Below the pieces are notes generated by a model that was given only the letters and a program-made list of their open reading frames with translations, was not told where the DNA came from and did not search any database. The position numbers and the translations under genes were made by a program. A stretch of DNA of 64,000 nucleotides from Glycocaulis sp051859565 (GTDB lineage: Bacteria > Pseudomonadota > Alphaproteobacteria > Caulobacterales > Maricaulaceae). Of this stretch, positions 50,601 through 59,362 are shown in pieces (within the stretch, counting starts at the first letter, position 1; every line of letters starts with the position of its first letter). Location of the stretch: the NCBI RefSeq assembly GCF_051859565.1, contig NZ_JBHYFK010000007.1, positions 124,001 through 188,000 of the forward strand. The letters are read 5' to 3'.

Positions 50601-51272
50601 CTAGTTCGACGGACGCCACACCCCGTCAGGCCCCTGGCAGACCCACTCATACCGGCCGGTGATCTGCACCTGGCGGCAATTCCGGTTTACCTGCTGGGCC
50701 GGATAGTGCGGCTGGGTGCCATGCGGCTGATAGCTGTAGGGGTCATAACCCGGACCGCCGGCCAGCTGGCTGTTATCCTGATAGCCGTAATTGTCGTAAT
50801 ACGGGTCATAGCCCTGCTGGCTGTAGCCATATTGCTGCTGGCCGTAATGGGGCTGCTGGTAGCCGACCTGTGGGCGCGGGCCACCCGGCAGATGGTCGCA
50901 ATTACTGCCAACGCTGCCCATCGCACCGCCAGCCAGCGCGCCAAGGCCCGCACCGGCGATCACGGCGCCATCATTGGAACGGCGGTTGTACGGCTCGACA
51001 TAGCCGCGGCCGCGATGACCGCGCCAGCCACGATTATTGTAGGCCTGGTTCTGATAGTGGCGGTCGCGCCGGGCCGATTCGTTGGAATTATGGATCTGCG
51101 CGCCAAGCACTGCGCCGAGAAGCCCGCCGACAACGGCGCCGGTGACCTGCTGATTGCGCTGCTGGGAGATGCACTCCGCGTAGGTCTGCTGCGCCTGCGC
51201 GGCAGGGGCGAGAGCCAGCGGGGCTGCGAGCGCTGCGGCAACGATGGCCGAACTTTTCAGAACATGTTTCAT
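50601..51272 (-). CDS. secreted glycine-zipper protein with Tyr/Gln-rich region
   Basis: A 223-residue protein. The signal peptide MKHVLKSSAIVAAALAAPLA ends at APAAQA-QQ (about residue 28). VTGAVVGGLLGAVLGAQI and GAVIAGAGLGALAGGAMGSV form two glycine-zipper segments. A Tyr/Gln/Gly-rich linker (about 135-190) precedes a conserved-looking C-terminus NRNCRQVQITGRYEWVCQGP. The start is set by AGGAG 9 bp upstream; the longer frame is unsupported. Likely periplasmic or outer-membrane associated. The function is unknown. It lies 135 bp downstream of the Q/R-rich glycine-zipper gene. Confidence 0.75.
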   Translation of the reverse strand: MKHVLKSSAIVAAALAAPLALAPAAQAQQTYAECISQQRNQQVTGAVVGGLLGAVLGAQIHNSNESARRDRHYQNQAYNNRGWRGHRGRGYVEPYNRRSNDGAVIAGAGLGALAGGAMGSVGSNCDHLPGGPRPQVGYQQPHYGQQQYGYSQQGYDPYYDNYGYQDNSQLAGGPGYDPYSYQPHGTQPHYPAQQVNRNCRQVQITGRYEWVCQGPDGVWRPSN

Positions 51273-51407
51273 CGCAAGGGGCTCCTTTCGTGCCTGGTCC
51301 TTGAATATGGTCTTACCCTGCCAGATCGCGGATGAGCGCAACATGAACGAGAGCCGCCCCCCGGAGGTTCCCGGAGGGCGGTTCGCGCGTCGTCCCTGAC
51401 GGGAAAG

Positions 51408-52793
51408 CTACTGAACCCGCGCAACCTGCCAGTAGCCGTACTGGTCCTGACACATGCGCACGCGGTCATAGGCGACCTCGCCGTTGGGCAGGAAGATCTC
51501 CGCATCGCCCCAGCGGCAGCGCTGATTGCTCCAGTTGTGATAGTCGCGGGCGTAGACGACACCACGCACGCCTGAATACGGGTTGTGCCAGTAATACGGA
51601 TTGCCCGTGGAGAAGGCGTAGTGCGTGGCATAGTGGTATTGGCCACGGTCGCAATCGCTCAGGGCTGCGCCCAGCGTGCCGCCAATCAGGCCGCCAGCCA
51701 GCAGCGCGCCGGCATCACCGTCCGAGATCGCGGCACCGAGCAGGGCGCCAACCAGGGCACCAGCAGCGACACTGCCTCCACTCGGGCGGCACAGGCCGTC
51801 CGTGTAGTAGAAATTGTGGCGGGCATAGCTGGAATGCCAGCGCGGATGATAGGTCCAGCCCGAATAGTGGATATGATGGTGGACGATCCGTACCGGCGGC
51901 GTCCAGCGCACATTCCGGCGGCCATAGCGGTTCACATAATAATGATTGTGATAGACCACGGGTGCGCGAACGGCATTCGAGCGTGAATAGCGCACATTAT
52001 AGTGCTGGTGGCGATAGTTCGGCCGGGCGTGGTGTTGCGGACGGTTTTGCCACTGGCCCTGCTGCGGGCGCCCTTGCGGACGGCCTTGATATTGTTGCTG
52101 TTGCGGGCGGTTCTGCCACTGGCCCTGTGGGCGCTGCTGCTGCTGCGCCTGCCTGCGGTCCTGCCAGTCGCGGCGGTCAGGCCGGCTTTGAGGTTGCTGC
52201 TGCGCCTGCCTGCGGTCCTGCCAGTCACGGCGGTCGGGCCGGCCCTGTTGGCTCTGCGTCTGTTCGCGGCGCTGCTGGAACTGGGCGCGGCGGTCGCTAT
52301 CGCCACGGTTCTGCCACTGGCGTTGCGGCTGGCTCTGCTGCGCGACAGCCTGCTGCGGGGCGATAGCGGGTTGGCCGCCCGGGCGTGAGGGTTGCCCCTG
52401 TTGTTGTGGGCGCTGTGTCGCCTCGTGCTGGCTCGTCCATTGCTGGCGCTGCGGGGCTTGCTGTTGTTGCGGGCGCTGCTGGGGCGCGCTCTGATGTGAG
52501 GGGCGTTGCTGCGGGGCAGACTGCTGGGATTGTTGGCGCCCCTGCCAGCCGCCTTCACGGCCTCCGCCACCACGCTGGCCGCGGCTTTCCTGTCCACCGC
52601 CACCGCGCTGGCCACGGCTTTCACTGCCGCCTCCGCGCCGGCCCTCACGGCCACCGCGTTCTTGCGTATCAAGGGCAAGGTCAACCGCATTGGCGGCTTC
52701 TGCGGACGGGATGAAAGGCAGTTCGCCGGGCGCAGCGAAGGCGGTCATCAGCGCTATTGCTGCCACCGATATGGTCAGTTTTCCGGTCGCCAT
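51408..52793 (-). CDS. secreted Gln/Arg-rich repeat protein with glycine zipper
   Basis: A 461-residue protein. After a signal peptide (about residues 1-33, ending SAEA) comes an Arg/Gly region with a doubled SRGQRGGGG motif, then about 170 residues rich in Gln, Arg, Pro and Trp with a 19-residue tandem repeat containing RPDRRDWQDRRQAQQQ and scattered GQWQNRP. A Tyr/His-rich block (YHNHYYVNRYGRR) and a glycine zipper (AAGALVGALLGAAISDGDAG) follow, then a small domain near the C-terminus resembling outer-membrane surface-antigen proteins. The GGAGG site 7 bp upstream supports the start. The role is unknown; a cell-envelope or nucleic-acid/polyanion-binding function is only a guess. Confidence 0.8.
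   Translation of the reverse strand: MATGKLTISVAAIALMTAFAAPGELPFIPSAEAANAVDLALDTQERGGREGRRGGGSESRGQRGGGGQESRGQRGGGGREGGWQGRQQSQQSAPQQRPSHQSAPQQRPQQQQAPQRQQWTSQHEATQRPQQQGQPSRPGGQPAIAPQQAVAQQSQPQRQWQNRGDSDRRAQFQQRREQTQSQQGRPDRRDWQDRRQAQQQPQSRPDRRDWQDRRQAQQQQRPQGQWQNRPQQQQYQGRPQGRPQQGQWQNRPQHHARPNYRHQHYNVRYSRSNAVRAPVVYHNHYYVNRYGRRNVRWTPPVRIVHHHIHYSGWTYHPRWHSSYARHNFYYTDGLCRPSGGSVAAGALVGALLGAAISDGDAGALLAGGLIGGTLGAALSDCDRGQYHYATHYAFSTGNPYYWHNPYSGVRGVVYARDYHNWSNQRCRWGDAEIFLPNGEVAYDRVRMCQDQYGYWQVARVQ
52141..52242 (-). repeat. tandem 57-bp coding repeat (two copies)
   Basis: Two near-identical 45-bp blocks start 57 bp apart (52141-52185 and 52198-52242) and encode the repeated RPDRRDWQDRRQAQQQ segment. 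The period is a multiple of three, so the frame is kept. Confidence 0.85.
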
Positions 52794-52956
52794 CGGGCTT
52801 CCTCCTTGGTTTCAAGAGGCCACAATCGGGCAATTAACCAGACGGTAACAATGCCAAGCTGAGCCGGACATGAACAATGCCTTCAGGTTGGCTCAGCCGC
52901 GCGATTTACCGCGTGGCGCTTGACGATACAGCCCTTACAGGGGCAAACGCTCAGCC

Positions 52957-54270
52957 ATGAAGCGCCGTTCCCGTTCATCTTCGCCCCAGAGGGCCGTGCC
53001 GGAGCGGACGCTGCGCGTGACCGCCCGTGCCATAGGCGCGCGCGGTGATTCCATCTGTCCTGATCCGGAAACCGGCGGATCGGTATTTGTACCCGGCCTT
53101 CTGCCCGAAGAGACCGCTGATATCGTGGCGCGCGGTGATCGCGGACGGATTCGCGAACGCCTTACCCACTCACATGAACGGATCGCCCCGGCCTGTTCCG
53201 TCGCCGAAAAGTGCGGCGGCTGCTCGCTGCAGCACTGGCAGGGCGATGCCTATCGCGCGTGGAAGCGTGATCTGGTCGCCGACGCGTTGGAGCGTGAAGG
53301 GCTGACGGCTGAGCTGTTGCCGCTTGTTGATGCGGGCGGCGCGGGCCGCCGCCGTGTGGCCCTGCATGCACGCAAGATGGGCACCCGCCTGCTGCTGGGG
53401 TTCACCGAGCGGGCAGGGCAGGCGATTGCCGACACCAATGACTGTCCGATAGCCGAGGCGCGTATCCGCAAATCCTTCCCGGCCTTGCGCGAACTGGCCA
53501 TGGCCGTTCTGAACGCAAAATTCGACACCGCGACGATCTCCGTCACCGCAACTGATCCGGGCCTGGACGTGCATGTGGCGCGAAAAGGGCCGGTCACGCT
53601 TGATGACCGGCTGACGGGCGGGGAGCTGCTGGCGCGCGAGGGCTGGGCGCGCCTGACCATTGGCAGTGAACTCATCGCGGAAGGCACGCCGCCCGTCGTG
53701 CGCTTTGGCACGGCGAAAGTGGCCCCACCGCCCGGCGGCTTCCTGCAGGCGACCGATGCGGGTGAGGCGGCGCTGGCCGCCATCGTGATGGACGCGCTCA
53801 AAACCGCCCTCAAGGCCGCGCCAAAAGAGGCCAGAGGCGTGATCGACCTTTATGCCGGTTCGGGTGCCTTCGCGCTGCGCATGGCCTCTCTGGCGCCTGT
53901 AAGGGCCGTGGAGGGGGAGGCCGCGCCGCTGGCCGCGCTGGACCATGCTGCGCGCCATACGCCGGGCCTGAAGCCTGTGAGCGTGCTGCAGCGCGATCTG
54001 GCGCTTGAGCCGCTCTCCATCCGCGAACTGACTGGCGCAGCGTTTGCCGTGGTTGATCCGCCGCGCGCGGGCGCAAAAGAGCAGATGGAGCTGCTCGCCG
54101 GATCCGGCATACCCGTCATTGTTTCGATCAGCTGCAATCCGGCGACGTTCGCGCGTGACGCGGCGATTCTGGTCCGCGCCGGATACCGTATGGGGCCGGT
54201 CACGCCGGTCGATCAGTTCGTCCACACCGCCCATGTGGAATGCGCCGCCGTGTTCACGAAGGGCGCGTAG
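52957..54270 (+). CDS. class I SAM-dependent RNA methyltransferase (RlmD/TrmA family)
   Basis: A 437-residue m5U-methyltransferase-type enzyme. An N-terminal TRAM-like OB domain (GARGDSICPDPETGGSVFVP) precedes an iron-sulfur-type cluster region (CSVAEKCGGCSLQHW), the SAM-binding VIDLYAGSGAFALRMASL, the AFAVVDPPRAGAKEQ motif and the catalytic cysteine in VIVSISCNPATFARDA. It most likely makes 5-methyluridine in 23S rRNA, but RlmC, RlmD and TrmA types cannot be separated by eye. In relatives it directly follows tlyA; here the mrp operon and secreted-protein genes lie between. Confidence 0.88.
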   Translation: MKRRSRSSSPQRAVPERTLRVTARAIGARGDSICPDPETGGSVFVPGLLPEETADIVARGDRGRIRERLTHSHERIAPACSVAEKCGGCSLQHWQGDAYRAWKRDLVADALEREGLTAELLPLVDAGGAGRRRVALHARKMGTRLLLGFTERAGQAIADTNDCPIAEARIRKSFPALRELAMAVLNAKFDTATISVTATDPGLDVHVARKGPVTLDDRLTGGELLAREGWARLTIGSELIAEGTPPVVRFGTAKVAPPPGGFLQATDAGEAALAAIVMDALKTALKAAPKEARGVIDLYAGSGAFALRMASLAPVRAVEGEAAPLAALDHAARHTPGLKPVSVLQRDLALEPLSIRELTGAAFAVVDPPRAGAKEQMELLAGSGIPVIVSISCNPATFARDAAILVRAGYRMGPVTPVDQFVHTAHVECAAVFTKGA

Positions 54271-54281
54271 CCCTTATATCC

Positions 54282-54442
54282 TCGTCATTCCGGAAACGCC
54301 GCAGGCGTTATCCGGAACCCAGTCGGCGGCCATTGGCCGCCGCAAGCGCGACTGCGCGCCCACGACTTTTCGCGGAACATCGCAACGCGGATGCGTTGCG
54401 GAACTAAAAAATTCTGGGTTCCGGCTTTCGCCGGAATGACGA
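54282..54442. repeat. compound palindromic repeat, copy C
   Basis: Perfect terminal inverted repeats TCGTCATTCCGG / CCGGAATGACGA and inner CCGGAACCCAG / CTGGGTTCCGG bracket a centre with the hairpins GGCGGCC-AT-TGGCCGCC and GCAACGC-GGAT-GCGTTGC. The centre is shared, inverted, with 50391-50488. It lies between the methyltransferase gene and serS and is non-coding. Confidence 0.85.
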
Positions 54443-54542
54443 AGGGTTGGGGGCTAGGCTCACCCCCACCGCCTAACCCCGGTGGACGTGCGCACCGGGC
54501 GGGGCTATCACGCGGGCCTAACTTTTCGGCGGGCCAAATCCC

Positions 54543-55816
<1,274 letters not shown>

Positions 55817-55820
<4 letters not shown>

Positions 55821-56632
55821 GCAAGCTTTTTACCGGCAGCAATCCGCGCATCCTCATCACCAATGATGATGGAATCCGCGCACCGGGCCTGAAGGTCCTG
55901 CGTGCTATTGCCGAATCCATCTCCAACGATGTGTGGGTGGTGGCGCCTGCCGAAGAACAGTCCGGCATGAGCCGGGCGCTGTCGCTGAATTCGCCCCTGC
56001 GCGCGCGCCGCGTGGCGGACAAGCGCTATGCGGTCACCGGCACACCGGCTGACTGCGTGCTTATGGCAATCAATGACATCATCGAAGGCAAAGAGCCTGA
56101 TCTGGTACTGTCGGGCGTCAACCGCGGCCAGAACATCGCTGAGGACGTGACGGTTTCCGGCACGGTGGCCGGCGCGATGCAGGGCCGCCAGATGGGCATT
56201 CCCTCGATCGCCTTCTCGCAGGCCTATGGCTTTAGCGGGCGCGACACGATCAAATGGCAGACGGCCAGCGCCTTCGGCCCGGTCATCCTGAAAAAGCTGC
56301 TTGAAGAGCGCTGGTCGGAAAATGTCGTGATGAACGTCAACTTCCCGGACCGCGAGCCAGAGGATGTGGCCGAGATTGAGGTAACGGTGCAGGGCACGCG
56401 TGACCAGCATAATATCAAGACCGTGCGCCGCGAAGATCTGCGCGGGCAGGCCTATTACTGGATCGGGTTCGAGGGACGCCCTTCGACTCCGGCGGTCGGC
56501 ACCGATCTGCGCGCCATCTACGAAGGCCGCATCTCGATCACACCGCTGCACCTTGATCTGACCCACCATGAGACGCGAGACCGGCTGGCCGATCATCTGG
56601 GCGGCCCGGTGGAAGCGCCGGTTGAAAGCTGA
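55817..56632 (+). CDS. surE: 5'-nucleotidase SurE
   Basis: A 271-residue SurE phosphatase acting on nucleoside monophosphates and short polyphosphates. RILITNDDGIRAPGLKVLRA holds the metal-binding Asp pair, VAPAEEQSGMSRALSL follows, and VLSGVNRGQNIAEDVTVSGT holds the conserved Asn. The start is a GTG overlapping the serS stop; it fits the family N-terminus. pcm follows after 8 bp, the conserved serS/surE/pcm arrangement. Confidence 0.96.
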
Positions 56633-56640
56633 AGGCGGCC

Positions 56641-57285
56641 ATGAGCGGGGGCTTTGACACGCGCGTTATCGAGCTGGTCATGGCGCTCCGCAATGCGGGC
56701 GTGAAGGACAAGGCCGTGCTATCGGCCATAGAACGCACACCGCGCGATCTGTTCGTGCCGGAGACCTTTGCTGACCACGCGTTTGAAAACCGTCCTTTGC
56801 CGATTGATTGCGGCCAGACCATTTCCCAGCCGCTGATCGTCGCGCTGATGACGCAGGCGCTGGAGGTTACCGACCGCTGCAAGGTTCTGGAGGTCGGCAC
56901 AGGCTCCGGCTATCAGGCTGCCGTGCTGGCGCGCCTGTGCCGCCGGGTCTACACGATTGAGCGCTACCGTACCTTGTCGCTGGAGGCGGTGAAGCGCTTC
57001 GAGGCGCTGCGCCTGACCAATATCGTGACGCGCATCGGCGATGGCACCAAGGGCTGGCCCGAGCAGGCGCCCTTCGACCGCATCATCATCACGGCGGCTG
57101 CGCCCTCGCGCCCCGATGCCATTCTCGCCCAGCTGCGCGAAGGCGGCGTGTGCGTGGCGCCGGTGGATAATGGCCCGGTCCAGACCCTCTATCGCTACCG
57201 CCTGGAGGGCGGTGAAATCAGTGAGGAGGCGCTGCTGGATGTGCGCTTCGTGCCGCTGGTAGAGGGCGTCGCCCGCTCCCTGTAA
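56641..57285 (+). CDS. pcm: protein-L-isoaspartate O-methyltransferase
   Basis: A 214-residue PCMT repairing isoaspartyl damage with SAM. CGQTISQPLIVALMTQALEV holds the substrate motif, KVLEVGTGSGYQAAVLARLC the SAM site, and YTIERYRTLSLEA and GDGTKGWPEQAPFDRIIITA follow. The C-terminal RFVPLVEG block is typical. The start is the first ATG, 8 bp from surE. It is often followed by an NlpD-type LytM gene, as here after one small intervening gene. Confidence 0.96.
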   Translation: MSGGFDTRVIELVMALRNAGVKDKAVLSAIERTPRDLFVPETFADHAFENRPLPIDCGQTISQPLIVALMTQALEVTDRCKVLEVGTGSGYQAAVLARLCRRVYTIERYRTLSLEAVKRFEALRLTNIVTRIGDGTKGWPEQAPFDRIIITAAAPSRPDAILAQLREGGVCVAPVDNGPVQTLYRYRLEGGEISEEALLDVRFVPLVEGVARSL

Positions 57286-57378
57286 TCGGCAATTGTGAAC
57301 GGACGCTAACTTGACCTCGCCGGGGGAGGGTTCATGCTTGCGCGAGGGACTGGATTGTCTTTTTTGGGAGATATCCGC

Positions 57379-57807
57379 ATGAAACCACGTAATTTTGTCA
57401 CCGGGATGGCCGCTGCGGCAGCGGCGCTCGGCATGGCGTCGGCCGTATCGGCTCAGGACATGTCGGAGGCCGCCGCAGAGCGGCTGGCCCAGTTTGAGCG
57501 CACCGGGGAGACCCGCACCTGCATCAACATCACCCAGCTTCGCTCGATACAGCCGCTGGATGACAGACATTTCCTGATCGAGATGCGTAATAGGGATACC
57601 TATCTCAACGTGGTCAGTGGCCGGTGCAGCCACGCCGCCACCTCCAACACCTATCTGCAATACTCCACCACCGGCACCCAGCTTTGCCGCGGCGAGATCG
57701 TCCATGTGATCGATAATGGGGGGCAGGGCATGCTTTCCGGCAGCTGCGGCCTTGGCGAGTTCGAGCGCCTGACCCCGGCCGGGGAAGGTGGCAGCGCAAC
57801 GCGCTGA
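57379..57807 (+). CDS. small secreted protein (DUF6491-like)
   Basis: A 142-residue protein. The signal peptide RNFVTGMAAAAAALGMASAV is cleaved near SAQ-DM. The mature part has TCINITQLRSIQPLDDRHFL, RNRDTYLNVVSGRCSHAATS, TTGTQLCRGEIVHVIDNGG and SGSCGLGEFERL; four cysteines suggest two disulfides. This matches a small uncharacterised family of secreted proteins as I recall it. The start is set by GGGAG 8 bp upstream. It sits between pcm and the LytM gene. Function is unknown. Confidence 0.75.
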   Translation: MKPRNFVTGMAAAAAALGMASAVSAQDMSEAAAERLAQFERTGETRTCINITQLRSIQPLDDRHFLIEMRNRDTYLNVVSGRCSHAATSNTYLQYSTTGTQLCRGEIVHVIDNGGQGMLSGSCGLGEFERLTPAGEGGSATR

Positions 57808-57821
57808 CACCGTGCGTGTAG

Positions 57822-57836
57822 CTAACGCGTGATTAA
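57822..57836 (+). promoter_or_regulatory. CtrA-like site upstream of the LytM gene
   Basis: CTAA-CGCGTGA-TTAA matches the CtrA box TTAA-N7-TTAA in 7 of 8 specified bases, 60 bp before the LytM start. The organism carries DivK and PleD, so a CtrA network is expected. One site by eye is weak evidence. Confidence 0.4.
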
Positions 57837-57854
57837 CGCTCCCGCGCCATGATG

Positions 57855-57884
57855 CCTGTCCGTACCCCCTATGGTACGGACAGG
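57855..57884 (+). promoter_or_regulatory. perfect hairpin covering the LytM gene ribosome-binding site
   Basis: CCTGTCCGTACC and GGTACGGACAGG form a 12-bp perfect stem with loop CCCTAT. The 3' arm contains AGG of the AGGA Shine-Dalgarno sequence (57882-57885), 10 bp before the ATG at 57896 or 7 bp before the TTG at 57893. There is no T-run, so it is not a typical terminator. It may hide the ribosome-binding site. Confidence 0.6.
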
Positions 57885-57895
57885 AATGGCGGTTG

Positions 57896-58849
57896 ATGAT
57901 AACGCAGGCGTTTCGTTGGGCGGCTTTGGCGGTGCTTTGCGCCGCCCTTGGCGCGTGCGCGTCCCGCCCCGAACCGATTCGCGGCGCATCTGCGCCGGCT
58001 TCTGGCGCTTCCAGCGAGCCTGCCAGCTGCGGCAGCCGCTATACCGTCCGGCGCGGTGACACGCTCAGCGGTATTGCTGATCGGTGCGGTGTGCGCTGGC
58101 TCGATCTCGCCGCCGAGAACAATATCTCCGCGCCCTACACCCTGCGTGACGGCCAGGTGCTGGTCATGCCGGGCGGCGCGCGTACCTACACGGTCCGGCG
58201 CGGCGACAATCTCTACCGCATCGCGGTCAGTCACGGCATGACCCAGCAGGAGCTGGCGGCGATCAATGGTATTGCCCCGCCCTATACGATCTATCCCGGT
58301 CAGGAATTGCAGCTGTCAGGTAATGCGCGGCCGGTGCAGACGGCGTCTGCCACGCCGGCGCCAGCACCGCGCCCGGCCCAGACATCAACCCAGCAACCCG
58401 CGCAACAGCCTTCCCAACAGCCCGCTCCGGCGCAGCAGCCTGCGCCCGCTCCCTCGCAGCCTGTCGCCGGGGCGCCCCAGTTCCGCTGGCCGCATGACGG
58501 GCAGGTAATCGCCAATTTCGGCTCCCAGCCCGGCGGGCGGCGCAATGATGGCATCAAGATCGCAGCCAGCGTTGGTGAGCCGGTGCGCGCGGCAGCGGCA
58601 GGCGAAGTGGTCTATGCGGGCAATGAGTTGCAGGGCTATGGCGAGCTTGTCCTGCTGCGCCATGGCGACTGGGTGACCGCCTATGCCCATAATTCGGTGC
58701 TGCGGGTCTCGGTGGGCCAGCAGGTGGAGGCCGGCGCGGTGATCGCCGAGGCCGGCTCTACCGGATCGGCAAACCGCGTACAGGTACATTTCGAGATCCG
58801 GCGTGGCGTGACCCCGGTCGATCCGCTGCAATACCTGCCCCGGCGCTAA
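57896..58849 (+). CDS. LysM/LytM-domain lipoprotein, NlpD-like amidase activator
   Basis: A 317-residue envelope protein. Lipoprotein signal with lipobox LGAC (Cys at about residue 21), two LysM domains (YTVRRGDTLSGIADRCGVRW at about 50 and TYTVRRGDNLYRIAVSHGMT at about 98), a Pro/Gln-rich linker (about 145-195) and an M23/LytM domain. Active M23 enzymes have HxxxD and HxH zinc ligands; here the equivalents read RRNDGIKIA and RVQVHFEIR, so ligands are lost and it is probably an amidase activator like NlpD, EnvC or DipM. The surE-pcm context mirrors nlpD. A TTG codon precedes the chosen ATG. Confidence 0.88.
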   Translation: MITQAFRWAALAVLCAALGACASRPEPIRGASAPASGASSEPASCGSRYTVRRGDTLSGIADRCGVRWLDLAAENNISAPYTLRDGQVLVMPGGARTYTVRRGDNLYRIAVSHGMTQQELAAINGIAPPYTIYPGQELQLSGNARPVQTASATPAPAPRPAQTSTQQPAQQPSQQPAPAQQPAPAPSQPVAGAPQFRWPHDGQVIANFGSQPGGRRNDGIKIAASVGEPVRAAAAGEVVYAGNELQGYGELVLLRHGDWVTAYAHNSVLRVSVGQQVEAGAVIAEAGSTGSANRVQVHFEIRRGVTPVDPLQYLPRR

Positions 58850-58943
58850 TAACTGAGCACAACAAGCCGATGCGAGTTGCGCCTGCGGCTCGCGTGGATA
58901 TAGTCCCGCGCAAATTTCCCCTTGCATCCAAGGATACAACGCC

Positions 58944-59327
58944 ATGCCCGCATTTCTCGACTCTGTGACGCTTGCTGCCGCCGGTGGTGGTGGCGGAATG
59001 GGTGCGCTGCTGATCCAGCTTTTCCCGTTCGTGCTGATCTTTGTGGTCTTCTACTTCCTGCTGATCCGCCCGCAGCAGCAGCGCGTGAAGAAGCATCGCG
59101 AAATGGTCGAGGCGCTGCGCCGCGGCGATGAAGTCGTCACGGCAGGCGGCCTGATCGGCAAGGTGACGCGTGTCGCCGATGGCGAACTGACCGTCGAACT
59201 GGCGCAGGGCGTGCGCGTGAAAGTGGTGCGCCACACCATTTCTGAAGTGCGCGCCCGCACCGAGCCGTCCCGTTCGCGCCGCGACGAAGACGATGCCGAT
59301 GACAGCGATGAGGAACAGCGCGGCTAG
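58944..59327 (+). CDS. yajC: preprotein translocase subunit YajC
   Basis: A 127-residue YajC. One membrane helix (LIQLFPFVLIFVVFYFLLIR) is followed by the conserved PQQQRVKKHREMVEALRRGD, EVVTAGGLIGKVTRVADGEL and a segment containing GVRVKVVRHTISEV. The C-terminal tail is rich in Asp/Glu/Arg. It forms a subcomplex with SecD and SecF that aids Sec translocation. secD follows after 35 bp, secF 15 bp later. Confidence 0.97.
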   Translation: MPAFLDSVTLAAAGGGGGMGALLIQLFPFVLIFVVFYFLLIRPQQQRVKKHREMVEALRRGDEVVTAGGLIGKVTRVADGELTVELAQGVRVKVVRHTISEVRARTEPSRSRRDEDDADDSDEEQRG

Positions 59328-59362
59328 CGCTCAGCGCTGCTGCGCCCTATCTGCAATCCGCC

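Noticed and set aside
51932..52690. Gln/Arg repeat region considered as a CRISPR-like or non-coding array
   Set aside because: The period is 57 bp with frame kept, no unique spacers, and it lies within a gene with signal peptide and ribosome-binding site.
50391..54442. inverted repeats considered as ends of an insertion sequence or composite transposon
   Set aside because: The interval holds housekeeping-type and secreted-protein genes but no transposase; better described as dispersed palindromic repeats.
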